Positions 1 to 8,341 of a stretch of DNA of 64,000 nt are shown in pieces. Below the pieces are notes generated by a model. It had not been told where the DNA came from and made no database searches. It was given only the letters and a program-made list of their open reading frames with translations. This DNA is from Martinezella calliandrae (lineage in GTDB: Bacteria > Pseudomonadota > Alphaproteobacteria > Rhizobiales > Rhizobiaceae). Every line of letters begins with the position of its first letter. Position 1 is the first letter of the stretch. The DNA lies in NCBI RefSeq assembly GCF_030272695.1, contig NZ_JARFYN010000022.1:31988-95987 (forward strand), read 5' to 3'. Both the position numbers and the translations under genes were made by a program.

Positions 1-1370
1 TGTTCTCGGCGACCGTGCCGCGCTCGATCGCAAAGCTCGCGGAAAACTACCAGCGCGACGCCGTGCGCATCGCCACCGCGTCCGAAGCCAAGCAGCATGT
101 CGATATCGACTATCGCGCCCTGACGGTTGTCCCGAGCGACCGGGAAAACGCCATTATCAACGTTCTGCGCTATTACGAAGCACAGAACGCTATCGTCTTC
201 TGTTCGACACGTGCAGCCGTCAACCATCTGACGGCGCGCTTCAATAACCGAGGCTTTTCCGTCGTTGCCTTGTCGGGTGAACTTAGCCAGAGCGAGCGTA
301 CACATGCGCTGCAGGCCATGCGCGACGGTCGCGCGCGCGTTTGCATCGCCACCGACGTTGCCGCCCGTGGCATCGATCTGCCGGGTCTGGAATTGGTAGT
401 TCACGCCGATCTCCCGACCAATCCGGAAACACTGCTGCATCGCAGCGGCCGCACGGGCCGCGCCGGACGCAAGGGCGTCAGCGCCCTGATCGTGCCGCTC
501 AGTGCCCGCCGCCGCACCGAACGCTTGCTGGAAAACGCCCGCATCCGCGCCACCTGGGCAAAACCGCCATCAGCCGAAGAGGTCAATCGCCGCGACGACG
601 AACGCCTTCTCGCCGATCCGATCTTCTCCGCGCCCTTGCGTGAGGACGAACAGTCCCTGGTTCAGCAACTGTTGCAAAGTCACGGTGCCGAACGGGTTGC
701 CGTCGCCTTCCTGCGCCAATATCGCGCCGGTCATTCCGCGCCGGAGGATCTGCAGCACGTTCCCGCTGAGGGCGAGCGTAGGAAACCGCGCCGCGACGAT
801 TTTTCGGCGCCGCGCGATGATGCGCCTTCCGCCGGACGCAACGACTTCACCGACGGCGTCTGGGTGTCGCTCTCGGTCGGTCGCAAGCAGAATGCCGAGC
901 CGCGCTGGCTGATCCCGATGCTCTGCCGCAACGGCAATCTCACCAAGCGCGACATCGGCGCGATCAAGATGACGCCGGAAGAAACTTTCGTCGAATTTTC
1001 GAGCGAAGGTGCCGAACGCTTCCTATCTGCCATCGGCCCAGACAAGACCTTGGAGCGCGGCATTCGCGTTAAGCCGCTCGCTGGCATACCGGATTTTTCG
1101 CAGGCCAAGCGGGAAGGAACTTTCGGGAAGAAAAAACCCTACTCGGAGAAGAGCGCCCGTCCGAATGACACCGTCAAGCCAAAATGGAAATCCGATCGCA
1201 AGCCAGAACGGACGCCCGCAGGCGAGGGCGACTTTTCCGAACGCCCGGACAAGAAGCCCTGGGCAAAGAAGCCAGGCAAGCAGAATTTCGGTAAGAACGA
1301 CGGTCCTCCCAAGAGCGGAAAGCCGGATTCAAGGGCCGCGCGCAAGGCCGCGAAGGCGCGCGGAGAGTAA
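1..1370 (+). CDS. DEAD-box RNA helicase with DbpA-type RNA-binding domain (5' end outside window)
   Basis: This is the C-terminal part of an ATP-dependent RNA helicase; the reading frame is already open at the window edge (first full codon at base 3). The first visible residues are the SAT motif III (FSAT). Motif V (ATDVAARGID) lies about 115 visible residues in and motif VI (HRSGRTGRAGR) about 148 in, so the second RecA domain is complete. Visible residues of about 283-358 match the DbpA RNA-binding fold (DGVWVSLSVGR...). The last 90 residues are a Lys/Arg/Pro/Gly-rich disordered tail, common in rhizobial homologues. DbpA-type helicases act in ribosome assembly; that role is inferred here. 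The Q motif, Walker A and DEAD box lie outside the window. The gene converges on the methyltransferase that follows. Confidence 0.93.
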   Translation, partial: FSATVPRSIAKLAENYQRDAVRIATASEAKQHVDIDYRALTVVPSDRENAIINVLRYYEAQNAIVFCSTRAAVNHLTARFNNRGFSVVALSGELSQSERTHALQAMRDGRARVCIATDVAARGIDLPGLELVVHADLPTNPETLLHRSGRTGRAGRKGVSALIVPLSARRRTERLLENARIRATWAKPPSAEEVNRRDDERLLADPIFSAPLREDEQSLVQQLLQSHGAERVAVAFLRQYRAGHSAPEDLQHVPAEGERRKPRRDDFSAPRDDAPSAGRNDFTDGVWVSLSVGRKQNAEPRWLIPMLCRNGNLTKRDIGAIKMTPEETFVEFSSEGAERFLSAIGPDKTLERGIRVKPLAGIPDFSQAKREGTFGKKKPYSEKSARPNDTVKPKWKSDRKPERTPAGEGDFSERPDKKPWAKKPGKQNFGKNDGPPKSGKPDSRAARKAAKARGE

Positions 1371-1455
1371 TATTTGTAACTGCGCGCGAGGGGGAACAGC
1401 CCCGTTGTTGCTATCTCCACGCCTCTCAGCAAGGGGATCGGTATTTAGGGCGCCA

Positions 1456-2478
1456 CTACTCGAAGAAAATCACGCTCGCCGGTGATGGCGGCAACGGCTT
1501 TACCCTAGCGTCTTGAAAACCGGCGCGCCTGGCCATTTCGGTTAAGTCCTTCTTCGTGTAGGCCTCGCCCTTCGGCGTGTTGGCGAGCATCTCCCACGAG
1601 AAGGCGGCTGCGAAAGGAGGCGAGACGAGATCGTCATTGGGAACGAATTCGACCGCGACCACGTGGCCGTCGCGGCTGAGGCTGGCCCGGGTCTTTCCTA
1701 GCAATCCTGCGCAGGTTTCCATGTCGAAGTGGTGTAGGAAGTTCGCAAGCAGGATAAGATCGTAATCCGTGCCCCAGTCGACGTCGAATGCGCTGCCGGG
1801 AATCGCCTTGTAGCGCTCTGAAACGCCAAATTCCCACGCATTGTGTTTGGCCAGTTGCAGAACGGAGTTCCAATCGACCGCAACGATCTCGGCCGAGGGA
1901 AAAGTCTTCGCCATCTCTATCCCGAAACGTCCGTGTCCCGCGGCGATGTCCAGAATCCTCTTTGGCGGCACAGGCAAATTGGCCATTTCAGCTGCAAGGC
2001 TGACCGCGCTGCCGCCCGTGAACGAACCCATGCCACGGGCAAACTTCACCCACACGGGATTGTCCGGCGACATGTTTGCCAATCCAATGGACCCGCCGTT
2101 GCGGACATAAGATGTCGGATCGTCCAGGACTTGCTTGAGAATTTCCGGCGCGGCGAGGAACTCGATGGCTGAGCCCATATAGGCCGGCGAATGCCGATCG
2201 AGGAATGCTCGGCTGGAGGGGGTCAGAGCGTATTGATGACCCGTCTTGGTGAGAAAGCCGTTTACGACGAGATAGTCGCACAGAATGCGTACGCCGCGTT
2301 CGGCTGCGTTCGTCGCGACTGCCAGCGATTCAGCAGTCCCGCCGTCGCCGATCAACGTAAAGAGATCGAGCTCTATCGCGGCCTTGATCGCGGCCGTCTT
2401 CCGGCATGCAAACATCGCATCAACTATCAGATCGGGTGAGATTTCGCCCATGCCTGCTTCTGCTGCAGTCGATGACAT
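1456..2478 (-). CDS. Class I SAM-dependent methyltransferase, O-methyltransferase-like
   Basis: The protein has about 340 residues. The N-terminal half resembles the winged-helix dimerisation domain of small-molecule O-methyltransferases (residues about 15-95). The C-terminal half is a Rossmann methyltransferase with glycine-rich motif I (LDIAAGHGRFG, residues about 177-187) followed by the acidic strand end AEIVAVDW. The chosen ATG at 2478 has a strong GGGGAGG Shine-Dalgarno sequence; an in-frame upstream ATG at 2502 is less well placed. The substrate cannot be told from sequence. The family includes polyketide, phenolic and quinone methyltransferases. No pathway genes adjoin it; a RidA-like gene lies upstream on the same strand. 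Confidence 0.85.
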   Translation of the reverse strand: MSSTAAEAGMGEISPDLIVDAMFACRKTAAIKAAIELDLFTLIGDGGTAESLAVATNAAERGVRILCDYLVVNGFLTKTGHQYALTPSSRAFLDRHSPAYMGSAIEFLAAPEILKQVLDDPTSYVRNGGSIGLANMSPDNPVWVKFARGMGSFTGGSAVSLAAEMANLPVPPKRILDIAAGHGRFGIEMAKTFPSAEIVAVDWNSVLQLAKHNAWEFGVSERYKAIPGSAFDVDWGTDYDLILLANFLHHFDMETCAGLLGKTRASLSRDGHVVAVEFVPNDDLVSPPFAAAFSWEMLANTPKGEAYTKKDLTEMARRAGFQDARVKPLPPSPASVIFFE

Positions 2479-2653
2479 TGGAGCCTCCCCATTTGCATCC
2501 AACGACCGACCAGGATAGCCGGTCTCGATCGGAAACTATCCCACGGAAGGCAACGGTGCATAAGTGCGCAATTGTTAGTACGCGCCAAACGAGTAATCCA
2601 TGTCGGTGATGCAGGCAATGCCGGGTTGGCCGTTTGCCGGAGAGATGATCGCC

Positions 2654-3139
2654 CTAAGTGCGGATTGCGACTTCGGCTTCGATTTCCACCGGGAGATTGA
2701 AAGGCAATCCGGCTACACCGACGGCCGAACGAGAGTGAGCGCCGCGCTCCTTGCCGTAGAGATCCGTGATGAGGTCGCTGAAGCCATTGATGACCAACGG
2801 ATAGCCATTGAAACTTTCATCTGCATTGACCATGCCGAATACGCGCAGCCAGCTTTCGACACGATCGAGATCGCCGATGCTTGCCTTCAAGCTAGCAACC
2901 ATCGCCAATCCGGTTAATTTGGCCGCATGATAGGCTTCCTCCAACGACAGATCGCGGCCGACCTTGCCGAGAGGCGTGGCGATCGAGCCGTCCGGTGCCA
3001 AAGCTCCGTGTCCGGAAATAAAAGCCCGGTTGCCATGGATGCGAACCCAAGGGAAGTTGAGCACCACATTCGGTGGAAGTTTTATCGGCTGTGGAAGCTG
3101 CAATCCAAGCGCCGCCAACCGGCTTTCAACGTCTGCCAT
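2654..3139 (-). CDS. RidA/YjgF family protein
   Basis: This 161-residue protein belongs to the RidA (YjgF/YER057c/UK114) superfamily. Visible hallmarks are a GNRAFISGHGALAPDG strand-turn near residues 35-50 and the C-terminal stretch VEIEAEVAIRT, which carries the typical I/V-E-E/A-x-A pattern. It is longer at the N terminus than canonical RidA (about 130 residues), like the YjgH/Rid2-7 type subfamilies. RidA proper deaminates reactive enamine/imine intermediates, and the Arg that binds the carboxylate is usually near the C terminus (IRT here). Whether this paralogue is catalytic is unknown. It lies 109 bases downstream of the large sensor kinase gene on the same strand. Confidence 0.85.
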   Translation of the reverse strand: MADVESRLAALGLQLPQPIKLPPNVVLNFPWVRIHGNRAFISGHGALAPDGSIATPLGKVGRDLSLEEAYHAAKLTGLAMVASLKASIGDLDRVESWLRVFGMVNADESFNGYPLVINGFSDLITDLYGKERGAHSRSAVGVAGLPFNLPVEIEAEVAIRT

Positions 3140-3248
3140 GGCTAGTGTTCCGATCCTTCAAATTCGAGCTTCCTGTCGCCGACCCCTTGTCGCTCGCTGG
3201 TCAAAAATGCCCATTTTCAGCCTCTGCTCGAAGCGAACGAAGTTACTT

Positions 3249-6200
3249 TTAGTTCGCCAGCACACGCGGCGAAGGGAATGTAATCTCCACCAATGTCCCC
3301 TCATTCGGGGCCGAGTTGATCGAGAAGGTCGCGCGGTTGGCGTCGACCATGGCTTTGGTCAACGGTAGGCCGAGGCCGGTGCCGTCGCCGCGCTTGCGGG
3401 CATTGGTCGAGACCTGGCGGAAGGGCTTCATCGCTTGTTCCAGCTCGCTGCGGGTCATGCCGACGCCGGTGTCGCGAATGCGCATGACGACGCTGCCATT
3501 GCCTTCGTAAGATGTTGAGACGACGATCTGGCCGCCTGACGGCGTAAAGCGGATAGCGTTCGACAGGATGTTCAATGCGATCTGCTTGATCGAGCGCAGG
3601 TCGGCGACGACATTCGGCACGGCCTGCGACAGCGCCGTACGGATGATGACGCGCTGGCTGTTGGCTTGCGGCTGCACCAGCGACACGGCTTCGGCGATCG
3701 CTTCGTTGAGGCCGACGGAGGAAAATTCCAGGTCCATTTCACCGGCTTCGATTTTGGAGATGTCCAGCAGATCGTTGACGATGTCGAGCACATGGCGGCC
3801 CGAGCGGCCGATATCGGTCGCATACTCGATATAGCGAGAATGACCGATCGGCCCGAAGCGCTCGCCGGCCATCATGTCGGAAAAGCCGATGATCGCGTTG
3901 AGCGGCGTGCGAATCTCGTGGCTGACCCGGGCGAGGAAATCGGTCTTGTGGGCATTGGCCGTCTCAGCCGCACGCTTGGCGTTGCGCAACTCTTCCTCGG
4001 TGCGCTTCCACTGAGTGATGTCGCGGATGACAGCGCAATAGCCGTTCGAGGAGTTCAGTCGTCCCATGGTCATGAACAAGGGCACGAAACCGCCCGAGGC
4101 CTCACGGCCGATGACCTCGCGGCCATCGTTCAGCACGCTTGCCACGCCATGGCCGGAGAGCCCGGCGAGATAGTCAAGCACGGCCTTCTGGCTCTCATGT
4201 GCAAACAGTATGACGAAAGGCTTACCGCGGGTCTCCTGCTCGTCATAGTTGAAGAGCGCGCTCGCCGAGCGGTTCATCGAGCGGATCTCGCCCTCCTGTC
4301 CGATGATGATGACGCCGTCCGTCGCCGTCTCCAATGTCGAGTGCAGCTCTTCGATTTCGACCTGCAGCTTGGCAAGTTTTTCGACCATACGCTCGGGCCG
4401 GGCTTCTTCGGGCACGGGCTCCGATGGCGGCGTCGAAGTCTCGCTTTTGTCGAGTGGCATCAGCGCCAGCATCAAGGCCGTGCCGTCTTCCCAGCGGATC
4501 GATTGCAGCCGAGCGTTGACCGGCACCAGCGTATCGTCGGCGCGTACGACCATCATCGTGCCTGGCCGCTCGGTCTTGCCTTCGAGGTCATGACGTTGCA
4601 ACAGGGCATCCAGCCCGCCGACATGCTCGAGGTCTGTAAGGCTTTCATAACCCGTCAGCCGCAGGAATTCCGGATTGCCATGGATCAGCCGGTCGCCGGC
4701 ATGAACGAGAATGGCGAGGGGCAGTTGGTCGACGATCTCCGCCGATAGGCCATCGCGCATTTTCACGCGTGGCGCAATAGCGGTGCTCAATACGTCCAGC
4801 GGATCGAAATCCTGTTCCGGTTCCCCGGAGAATTTCGATTCCTCAAAGTCGGGCGTGGCGACCTCTTCCGGCTTTTCCGTCTCGGCCAAAGGCGCCGTCA
4901 TGTCCGGTTCGGATTGCGTGGTTTCGTCGCTTTCAGGTCGACCTTCGGCAGCATCGCCATCGCCTGGTGTTTCGACGGCATCGGATAGAACGTCATCCGC
5001 AGCATTCGGCTGCGGGGAGATGTTCGCCACCTCTTCGGACTGTTCCATCGCTTCAGGCTGATCGGCTGGCGGCTCGGCGCGCTTGCCAAAGGGTTCGAGC
5101 TGCCGCGCGATCTCGCGGAAGGCGGCCTGTTCACTCAGCGACAAGCCGCTTAGCGTCAACGGGCGGCGTTGATGCAATTGGATGACCTTATCGGATTCGC
5201 GGCGGTTCGGCGTCTGCGCAATCTTCAGGGCAGGCGGCTCTTCATTCTTCGGAGCAGGCTCCGCCGCCTCAGGGCCAGCTTCGTGAGCAGCCACTTTTCC
5301 TTCGGCTACACTTTCCCCCGGCGGGCTGTGCGGTGCTTCTTCAGCACTTGTTGGCGCTGCCGTTTCCGCGACAGGCTCTTCTGCAACTCTCGGCGTCGAC
5401 GGTGCCCGCTCTTCCTCTCCACCCAATGTCAACCCAAGCTTCATCGGATCTTCGATGGCATCGGAGAGGCGCACCACGCCGAAGCCTCTGAAGCCATCGA
5501 AGTCGCGACTGCGGGTATAGGTCGGCAATGCGGCCAGGTCGACGGGCACCATCAGGCTGGTCTTTTCCACCGGCCAGTAGATCGTCCGACCAGACCATGT
5601 ATCGCGCCGCGCCAAGAGCTCGGCGATCTTGCCATCCGGATCGAGATTGAAATGCTTGGCAATGTCGGCGAAGGCAACGCCGGTTACCTTCGTGGCATGC
5701 GGGCCTACGGCCTCAGCGAATTCGCGCGAGACTTCGCTGAAGCGGCCTTCGGCATCGATCCTCCAGACGAAACGCGTGGCGCGACCGCTGCGCTTGAAAG
5801 TGAAGCCCTCCGGCTGACCGACTTCCGCGGCGGGGGCGACGGCCTTGGCCACGACCGGTTCAGCGATTGCGTCCGCACGCTCCACCGGTCCTTCCCCGCC
5901 ACTGACCAGAAGATCGTCATCGACGTCCGGTAAAAGCTCGTCGGCATGCGCGGCCGCCTCGATCTGTTCCGGTGTCGCGCTGTCCATCATCACCAGCGCG
6001 TCGATAGCTTTGCCGGTGGCATCGGACTGCGGATGTGTCTCTTCATGGACGGCACCAGAATTTTCCCGCGCGTCCTCGACCTCTTCGATATCCGCCGCCG
6101 CGTCGATGACGTCAGGAGAGGGCACCTCCGCGATAGGCGCCGCATCGGGAACGGGCGTTTCCTCGGCCGTGGCAGTTTCGAGTTCCGTCCGCGCCTCTTC

Positions 6201-6944
6201 CGCCTCCGGCTCGATCGCTGCGGCCGCCGTACCGGTAGATGCGCTAGCACCGAGGCTTGCCGTTGGATCGAGACTACCGGCTGCGGTCTCGACGACGAAG
6301 AGTAGATGCAAGGCAGGGATTTCCGACAGCTTGCCGACGGCGGCGGGCAGATAGCCACGGCCTGTCGGGATCGGTCGCTTGATCAGCCTCTCCGCCTGGG
6401 CGCCCGCCATGGTCGTCAACATCCTCGCGGTCTGCGACGTGACACCAAGGCTATCGAAGCGTGCCGAAGCCGCGATGACCTCGCCGTCGCGCCCGATCAC
6501 GGCCATATGCGTATCGGGATCGTCGAAACCGTCGATCATCCGTTTCGCGCTCTCGATTGCGGCCAGCGGCTTGGAGGAGACCGGAGACGAAAACAGGATC
6601 GCCTCTTCGCTTGCCTGCACCCGAACGAGTTCGACCGCGGCAATGACGACCGCGCGCTGGAAGCCCGAGGCCATGCGGATCAGGAAAGTGCGCTGATCGC
6701 CGCCGGCGCCAAGTCCGCGTGCCGTCGCCTGGATCTGCCGGAAGGAGACGTCGCCGGGTTTCGGTCCTTGGTCGAGGAAATCATAGATGACATCGTAGCC
6801 GAAGAGATTGGCGCCGGCGCCATTGGCCCAAAGCACCCGATCCATGCCGGTCGAAAACAGCACCACGGCTTCGCCGCGTGCAAAACGCTCCCGAACGCGG
6901 GGGTGCACGGCAATGTCAATGAATGGGTACTGAATTGCGGGCAT
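3249..6944 (-). CDS. Large cytoplasmic PAS sensor histidine kinase, PdhS/CbrA type
   Basis: The 1231-residue kinase has no transmembrane segment. An N-terminal sensory part (residues 1-240, containing a PAS-like WANGAGANLFGY) is followed by a long acidic, Ala/Glu/Pro-rich linker with an embedded PAS-like region (about 390-470). Two further PAS domains precede the kinase core (about 770-850 and 900-985). His1009 lies in the HisKA H box (HEIRTPLNAIIGFSDMM), followed by RFGPIG, typical of the PleC/DivJ/PdhS class. The HATPase has N box NILSNAIRF, DTGVGM and GTGLGLP. PdhS-family kinases act on DivK and so feed into the CckA-CtrA cell-cycle pathway in Rhizobiales. That role is inferred from the family. 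A CtrA box lies 40-54 bases upstream. The length exceeds the PdhS/CbrA proteins I know, mainly through the linker. Confidence 0.9.
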   Translation of the reverse strand: MPAIQYPFIDIAVHPRVRERFARGEAVVLFSTGMDRVLWANGAGANLFGYDVIYDFLDQGPKPGDVSFRQIQATARGLGAGGDQRTFLIRMASGFQRAVVIAAVELVRVQASEEAILFSSPVSSKPLAAIESAKRMIDGFDDPDTHMAVIGRDGEVIAASARFDSLGVTSQTARMLTTMAGAQAERLIKRPIPTGRGYLPAAVGKLSEIPALHLLFVVETAAGSLDPTASLGASASTGTAAAAIEPEAEEARTELETATAEETPVPDAAPIAEVPSPDVIDAAADIEEVEDARENSGAVHEETHPQSDATGKAIDALVMMDSATPEQIEAAAHADELLPDVDDDLLVSGGEGPVERADAIAEPVVAKAVAPAAEVGQPEGFTFKRSGRATRFVWRIDAEGRFSEVSREFAEAVGPHATKVTGVAFADIAKHFNLDPDGKIAELLARRDTWSGRTIYWPVEKTSLMVPVDLAALPTYTRSRDFDGFRGFGVVRLSDAIEDPMKLGLTLGGEEERAPSTPRVAEEPVAETAAPTSAEEAPHSPPGESVAEGKVAAHEAGPEAAEPAPKNEEPPALKIAQTPNRRESDKVIQLHQRRPLTLSGLSLSEQAAFREIARQLEPFGKRAEPPADQPEAMEQSEEVANISPQPNAADDVLSDAVETPGDGDAAEGRPESDETTQSEPDMTAPLAETEKPEEVATPDFEESKFSGEPEQDFDPLDVLSTAIAPRVKMRDGLSAEIVDQLPLAILVHAGDRLIHGNPEFLRLTGYESLTDLEHVGGLDALLQRHDLEGKTERPGTMMVVRADDTLVPVNARLQSIRWEDGTALMLALMPLDKSETSTPPSEPVPEEARPERMVEKLAKLQVEIEELHSTLETATDGVIIIGQEGEIRSMNRSASALFNYDEQETRGKPFVILFAHESQKAVLDYLAGLSGHGVASVLNDGREVIGREASGGFVPLFMTMGRLNSSNGYCAVIRDITQWKRTEEELRNAKRAAETANAHKTDFLARVSHEIRTPLNAIIGFSDMMAGERFGPIGHSRYIEYATDIGRSGRHVLDIVNDLLDISKIEAGEMDLEFSSVGLNEAIAEAVSLVQPQANSQRVIIRTALSQAVPNVVADLRSIKQIALNILSNAIRFTPSGGQIVVSTSYEGNGSVVMRIRDTGVGMTRSELEQAMKPFRQVSTNARKRGDGTGLGLPLTKAMVDANRATFSINSAPNEGTLVEITFPSPRVLAN

Positions 6945-6983
6945 GTTCCGACCTGCTTTGCGGGCGTGATCGCCTCTCTTGCT

Positions 6984-6998
6984 TTAACGCTTTATTAA
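6984..6998 (-). promoter_or_regulatory. CtrA-binding site TTAA-N7-TTAA before the sensor kinase gene
   Basis: A perfect TTAA-N7-TTAA is present, the consensus for the cell-cycle master regulator CtrA. It sits 40-54 bases upstream of the kinase ATG at 6944. At this GC content such a match should be rare in a window of this size. It would place a kinase that feeds the CtrA circuit under CtrA control. Confidence 0.6.
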
Positions 6999-7060
6999 TA
7001 ACGGCGCCCCGGTTTCAGGTCCAGCGAAGGGCCAGGTTTTTGACTGGCAGGGTTAACGCG

Positions 7061-7075
7061 TTGTGCGTCGCACAA
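7061..7075. promoter_or_regulatory. Perfect 15-bp palindrome upstream of the phasin promoter
   Basis: TTGTGCGTCGCACAA is a perfect inverted repeat around a central T. It ends 5 bases before the phasin -35 box, a position suited to a regulator. TGC/GCA-rich sites are reported for PhaR/AniA-type repressors of phasin genes; assignment to that regulator is inference. Confidence 0.45.
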
Positions 7076-7080
7076 AGATG

Positions 7081-7109
7081 TTGCAATGCACAATTATCTA
7101 TATTATATA
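7081..7109 (+). promoter_or_regulatory. Sigma-70-type promoter of the phasin gene
   Basis: The -35 box TTGCAA (7081-7086), a 17-base spacer and the -10 box TATATA (7104-7109) form a good vegetative promoter. The predicted start is about 50 bases before the phasin ATG. The surrounding AT-rich stretch stands out from the GC-rich background. Confidence 0.6.
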
Positions 7110-7167
7110 AAGCTCATTCATTTCACCAAGGGCGCCTCCGAGTAGGGCCCCACATAGGAGCGCAAGC

Positions 7168-7617
7168 ATGGCTACTGTAAAGAAAGACGACGTTTTTTCA
7201 ACGGCTGCATTCGACCCGTCCAAGCTCTCGGAATCCTTCCGCGACTTCGCGGAAAAGGGTGCTGCACAGTCCAAGGAAGCCTTCGCCAAGATGAAGACGG
7301 CCGCCGAAGAAGCCGGCAAGACCGTTGAAGCCACCGTGCAGACCGCACAGGCTGGCTCAGTGGAAATCGGCCTCAAGGCCATCGACGTCCTGCGCACCAA
7401 TGCCGAAAGCTCGCTGGCGCACATGGAAGCCTTGCTTCGCGTCAAGTCCGTCGCCGAACTCTTCGAACTGCAGACCTCCTTCATCCGCAAGCAGGCTGAA
7501 GTGACCGTCGAGCAGGCCAAGTCCATCCAGGAAACCACGAAGAAGGTCGCCGAAAAGCTGGCAAAGCCGGCCAAGGACGCTGCCGAAAAGGCAATGGCCT
7601 CATTCAAGGCTGCTTAA
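7168..7617 (+). CDS. Phasin family protein
   Basis: This 149-residue, Ala/Lys-rich, almost entirely helical protein matches the Phasin_2 family. It includes the stretch FRDFAEKGAAQSKEAFAKMK (residues about 24-43), followed by coiled heptads, and ends in a Lys/Ala-rich tail (KPAKDAAEKAMASFKAA). Phasins coat polyhydroxybutyrate granules; some rhizobial members also associate with nucleoid or membrane. There is no signal peptide. The gene is monocistronic, with its own promoter, an upstream palindrome and a strong terminator. No PHB synthesis genes lie nearby in this window. Confidence 0.9.
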   Translation: MATVKKDDVFSTAAFDPSKLSESFRDFAEKGAAQSKEAFAKMKTAAEEAGKTVEATVQTAQAGSVEIGLKAIDVLRTNAESSLAHMEALLRVKSVAELFELQTSFIRKQAEVTVEQAKSIQETTKKVAEKLAKPAKDAAEKAMASFKAA

Positions 7618-7640
7618 TTTCCAGAAGCCTCCCAAGGCCA

Positions 7641-7687
7641 AACGTCTCGCTTTCAGGTAAAGCACCGAAAGCGGGACGTTTTAGTTT
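7641..7687 (+). terminator. Rho-independent terminator of the phasin gene
   Basis: A 14-bp stem (7641-7654 with 7667-7680, one G-T pair) with a 12-base loop is followed by a short T-rich run (TTAGTTT). It starts 23 bases after the phasin stop codon. Confidence 0.75.
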
Positions 7688-8084
7688 CGGGGCATGGAAC
7701 ATCCGCTGCGCGTTTGTTCGGGTACAGCGCGCCGTTAGCTGCATCCTACTGTTGTCGGTGGTATTATTGGGCGTGCGTCATCCAATGGAGGCCGTCAACT
7801 ATCGCGAAAATACTGGGCGAAAATTCGCCCCTCTCACCAAAGGGCGCGGCTTCTAAAAGCGACCATCTAGCGATCGACACGTCTCTTGGACGCAACTTAA
7901 ATATGCACTCATATTTGTCGCTCTGGCCGCCGCACTCTTGACCCTGTCAATAGCCTAACTGGGTTGAAGGTCGCCTCTTGCGGCACACGTTGCCGTGAAC
8001 TCCTTCACTGCGACTGATGACATTTGTTTTCGAATTCCGCTAAGCGTTTTGCCCAGCCTTTTTCACATTGCGGGGAGATAGGAC
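7688..8084. other. Intergenic region without a recognisable gene
   Basis: No coding region with a credible start, ribosome-binding site or family signature was found between the phasin terminator and the tRNA promoter. A small perfect hairpin (GGGCGA...TCGCCC) lies near 7824-7840. A 75-codon open frame on the + strand at 7714-7941 has rhizobially unusual composition and no Shine-Dalgarno sequence; I do not count it as a gene. Confidence 0.5.
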
Positions 8085-8113
8085 TTGAAATAATTTCAAA
8101 GTCCTCGTATGTG
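8085..8113 (+). promoter_or_regulatory. Promoter of tRNA-His
   Basis: TTGAAA (8085-8090), a 17-base spacer and TATGTG (8108-8113) lie about 30 bases before the mature tRNA 5' end. The -35 half overlaps a near-perfect inverted repeat (8080-8105). Confidence 0.5.
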
Positions 8114-8142
8114 ACCCCCGTTCCCGTGGCAACGCGGCATGT

Positions 8143-8219
8143 GCGGTTGTAGCTCAGTTGGTTAGAGCGCAGGTTTGTGGCACCTGAGGTCGGTGGTTCG
8201 AGACCACCCAACCGTACCA
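8143..8219 (+). tRNA. tRNA-His (anticodon GTG)
   Basis: The complete cloverleaf is visible. The acceptor arm is 8143-8149 with CAACCGT at the 3' side, the D arm starts GCTC, the anticodon stem CAGGT/ACCTG encloses loop TTGTGGC with anticodon GTG, and the T arm is GGTGG/CCACC. The 3' CCA is encoded. The base before position 1 is T, so no G-1 is encoded; position 1 pairs G with U72 and the discriminator is A73. Most bacteria have G-1:C73. The absence of G-1 and presence of A73 is known for a clade of alphaproteobacteria with a divergent histidyl-tRNA synthetase. Confidence 0.95.
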
Positions 8220-8341
8220 TTTCCACAAAAATCAAGAGGTTCTGGTTGTCCGACGCTGTCCGGACTTGTCTCTGTCGGTTCGGACATTTCGCGCCGGTCG
8301 CCAACGCTTGTGGCACCCGCGGCGTCGCACTCTGCTGCGGT

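Noticed and set aside
3666..4748. 360-codon plus-strand frame antisense to the sensor kinase
   Set aside because: The minus-strand frame encodes PAS, HisKA and HATPase domains; the antisense product has no recognisable domain.
7714..7941. 75-codon plus-strand frame after the phasin terminator
   Set aside because: Cys/Trp/Ser-rich composition, no ribosome-binding site and no similarity to known small proteins.
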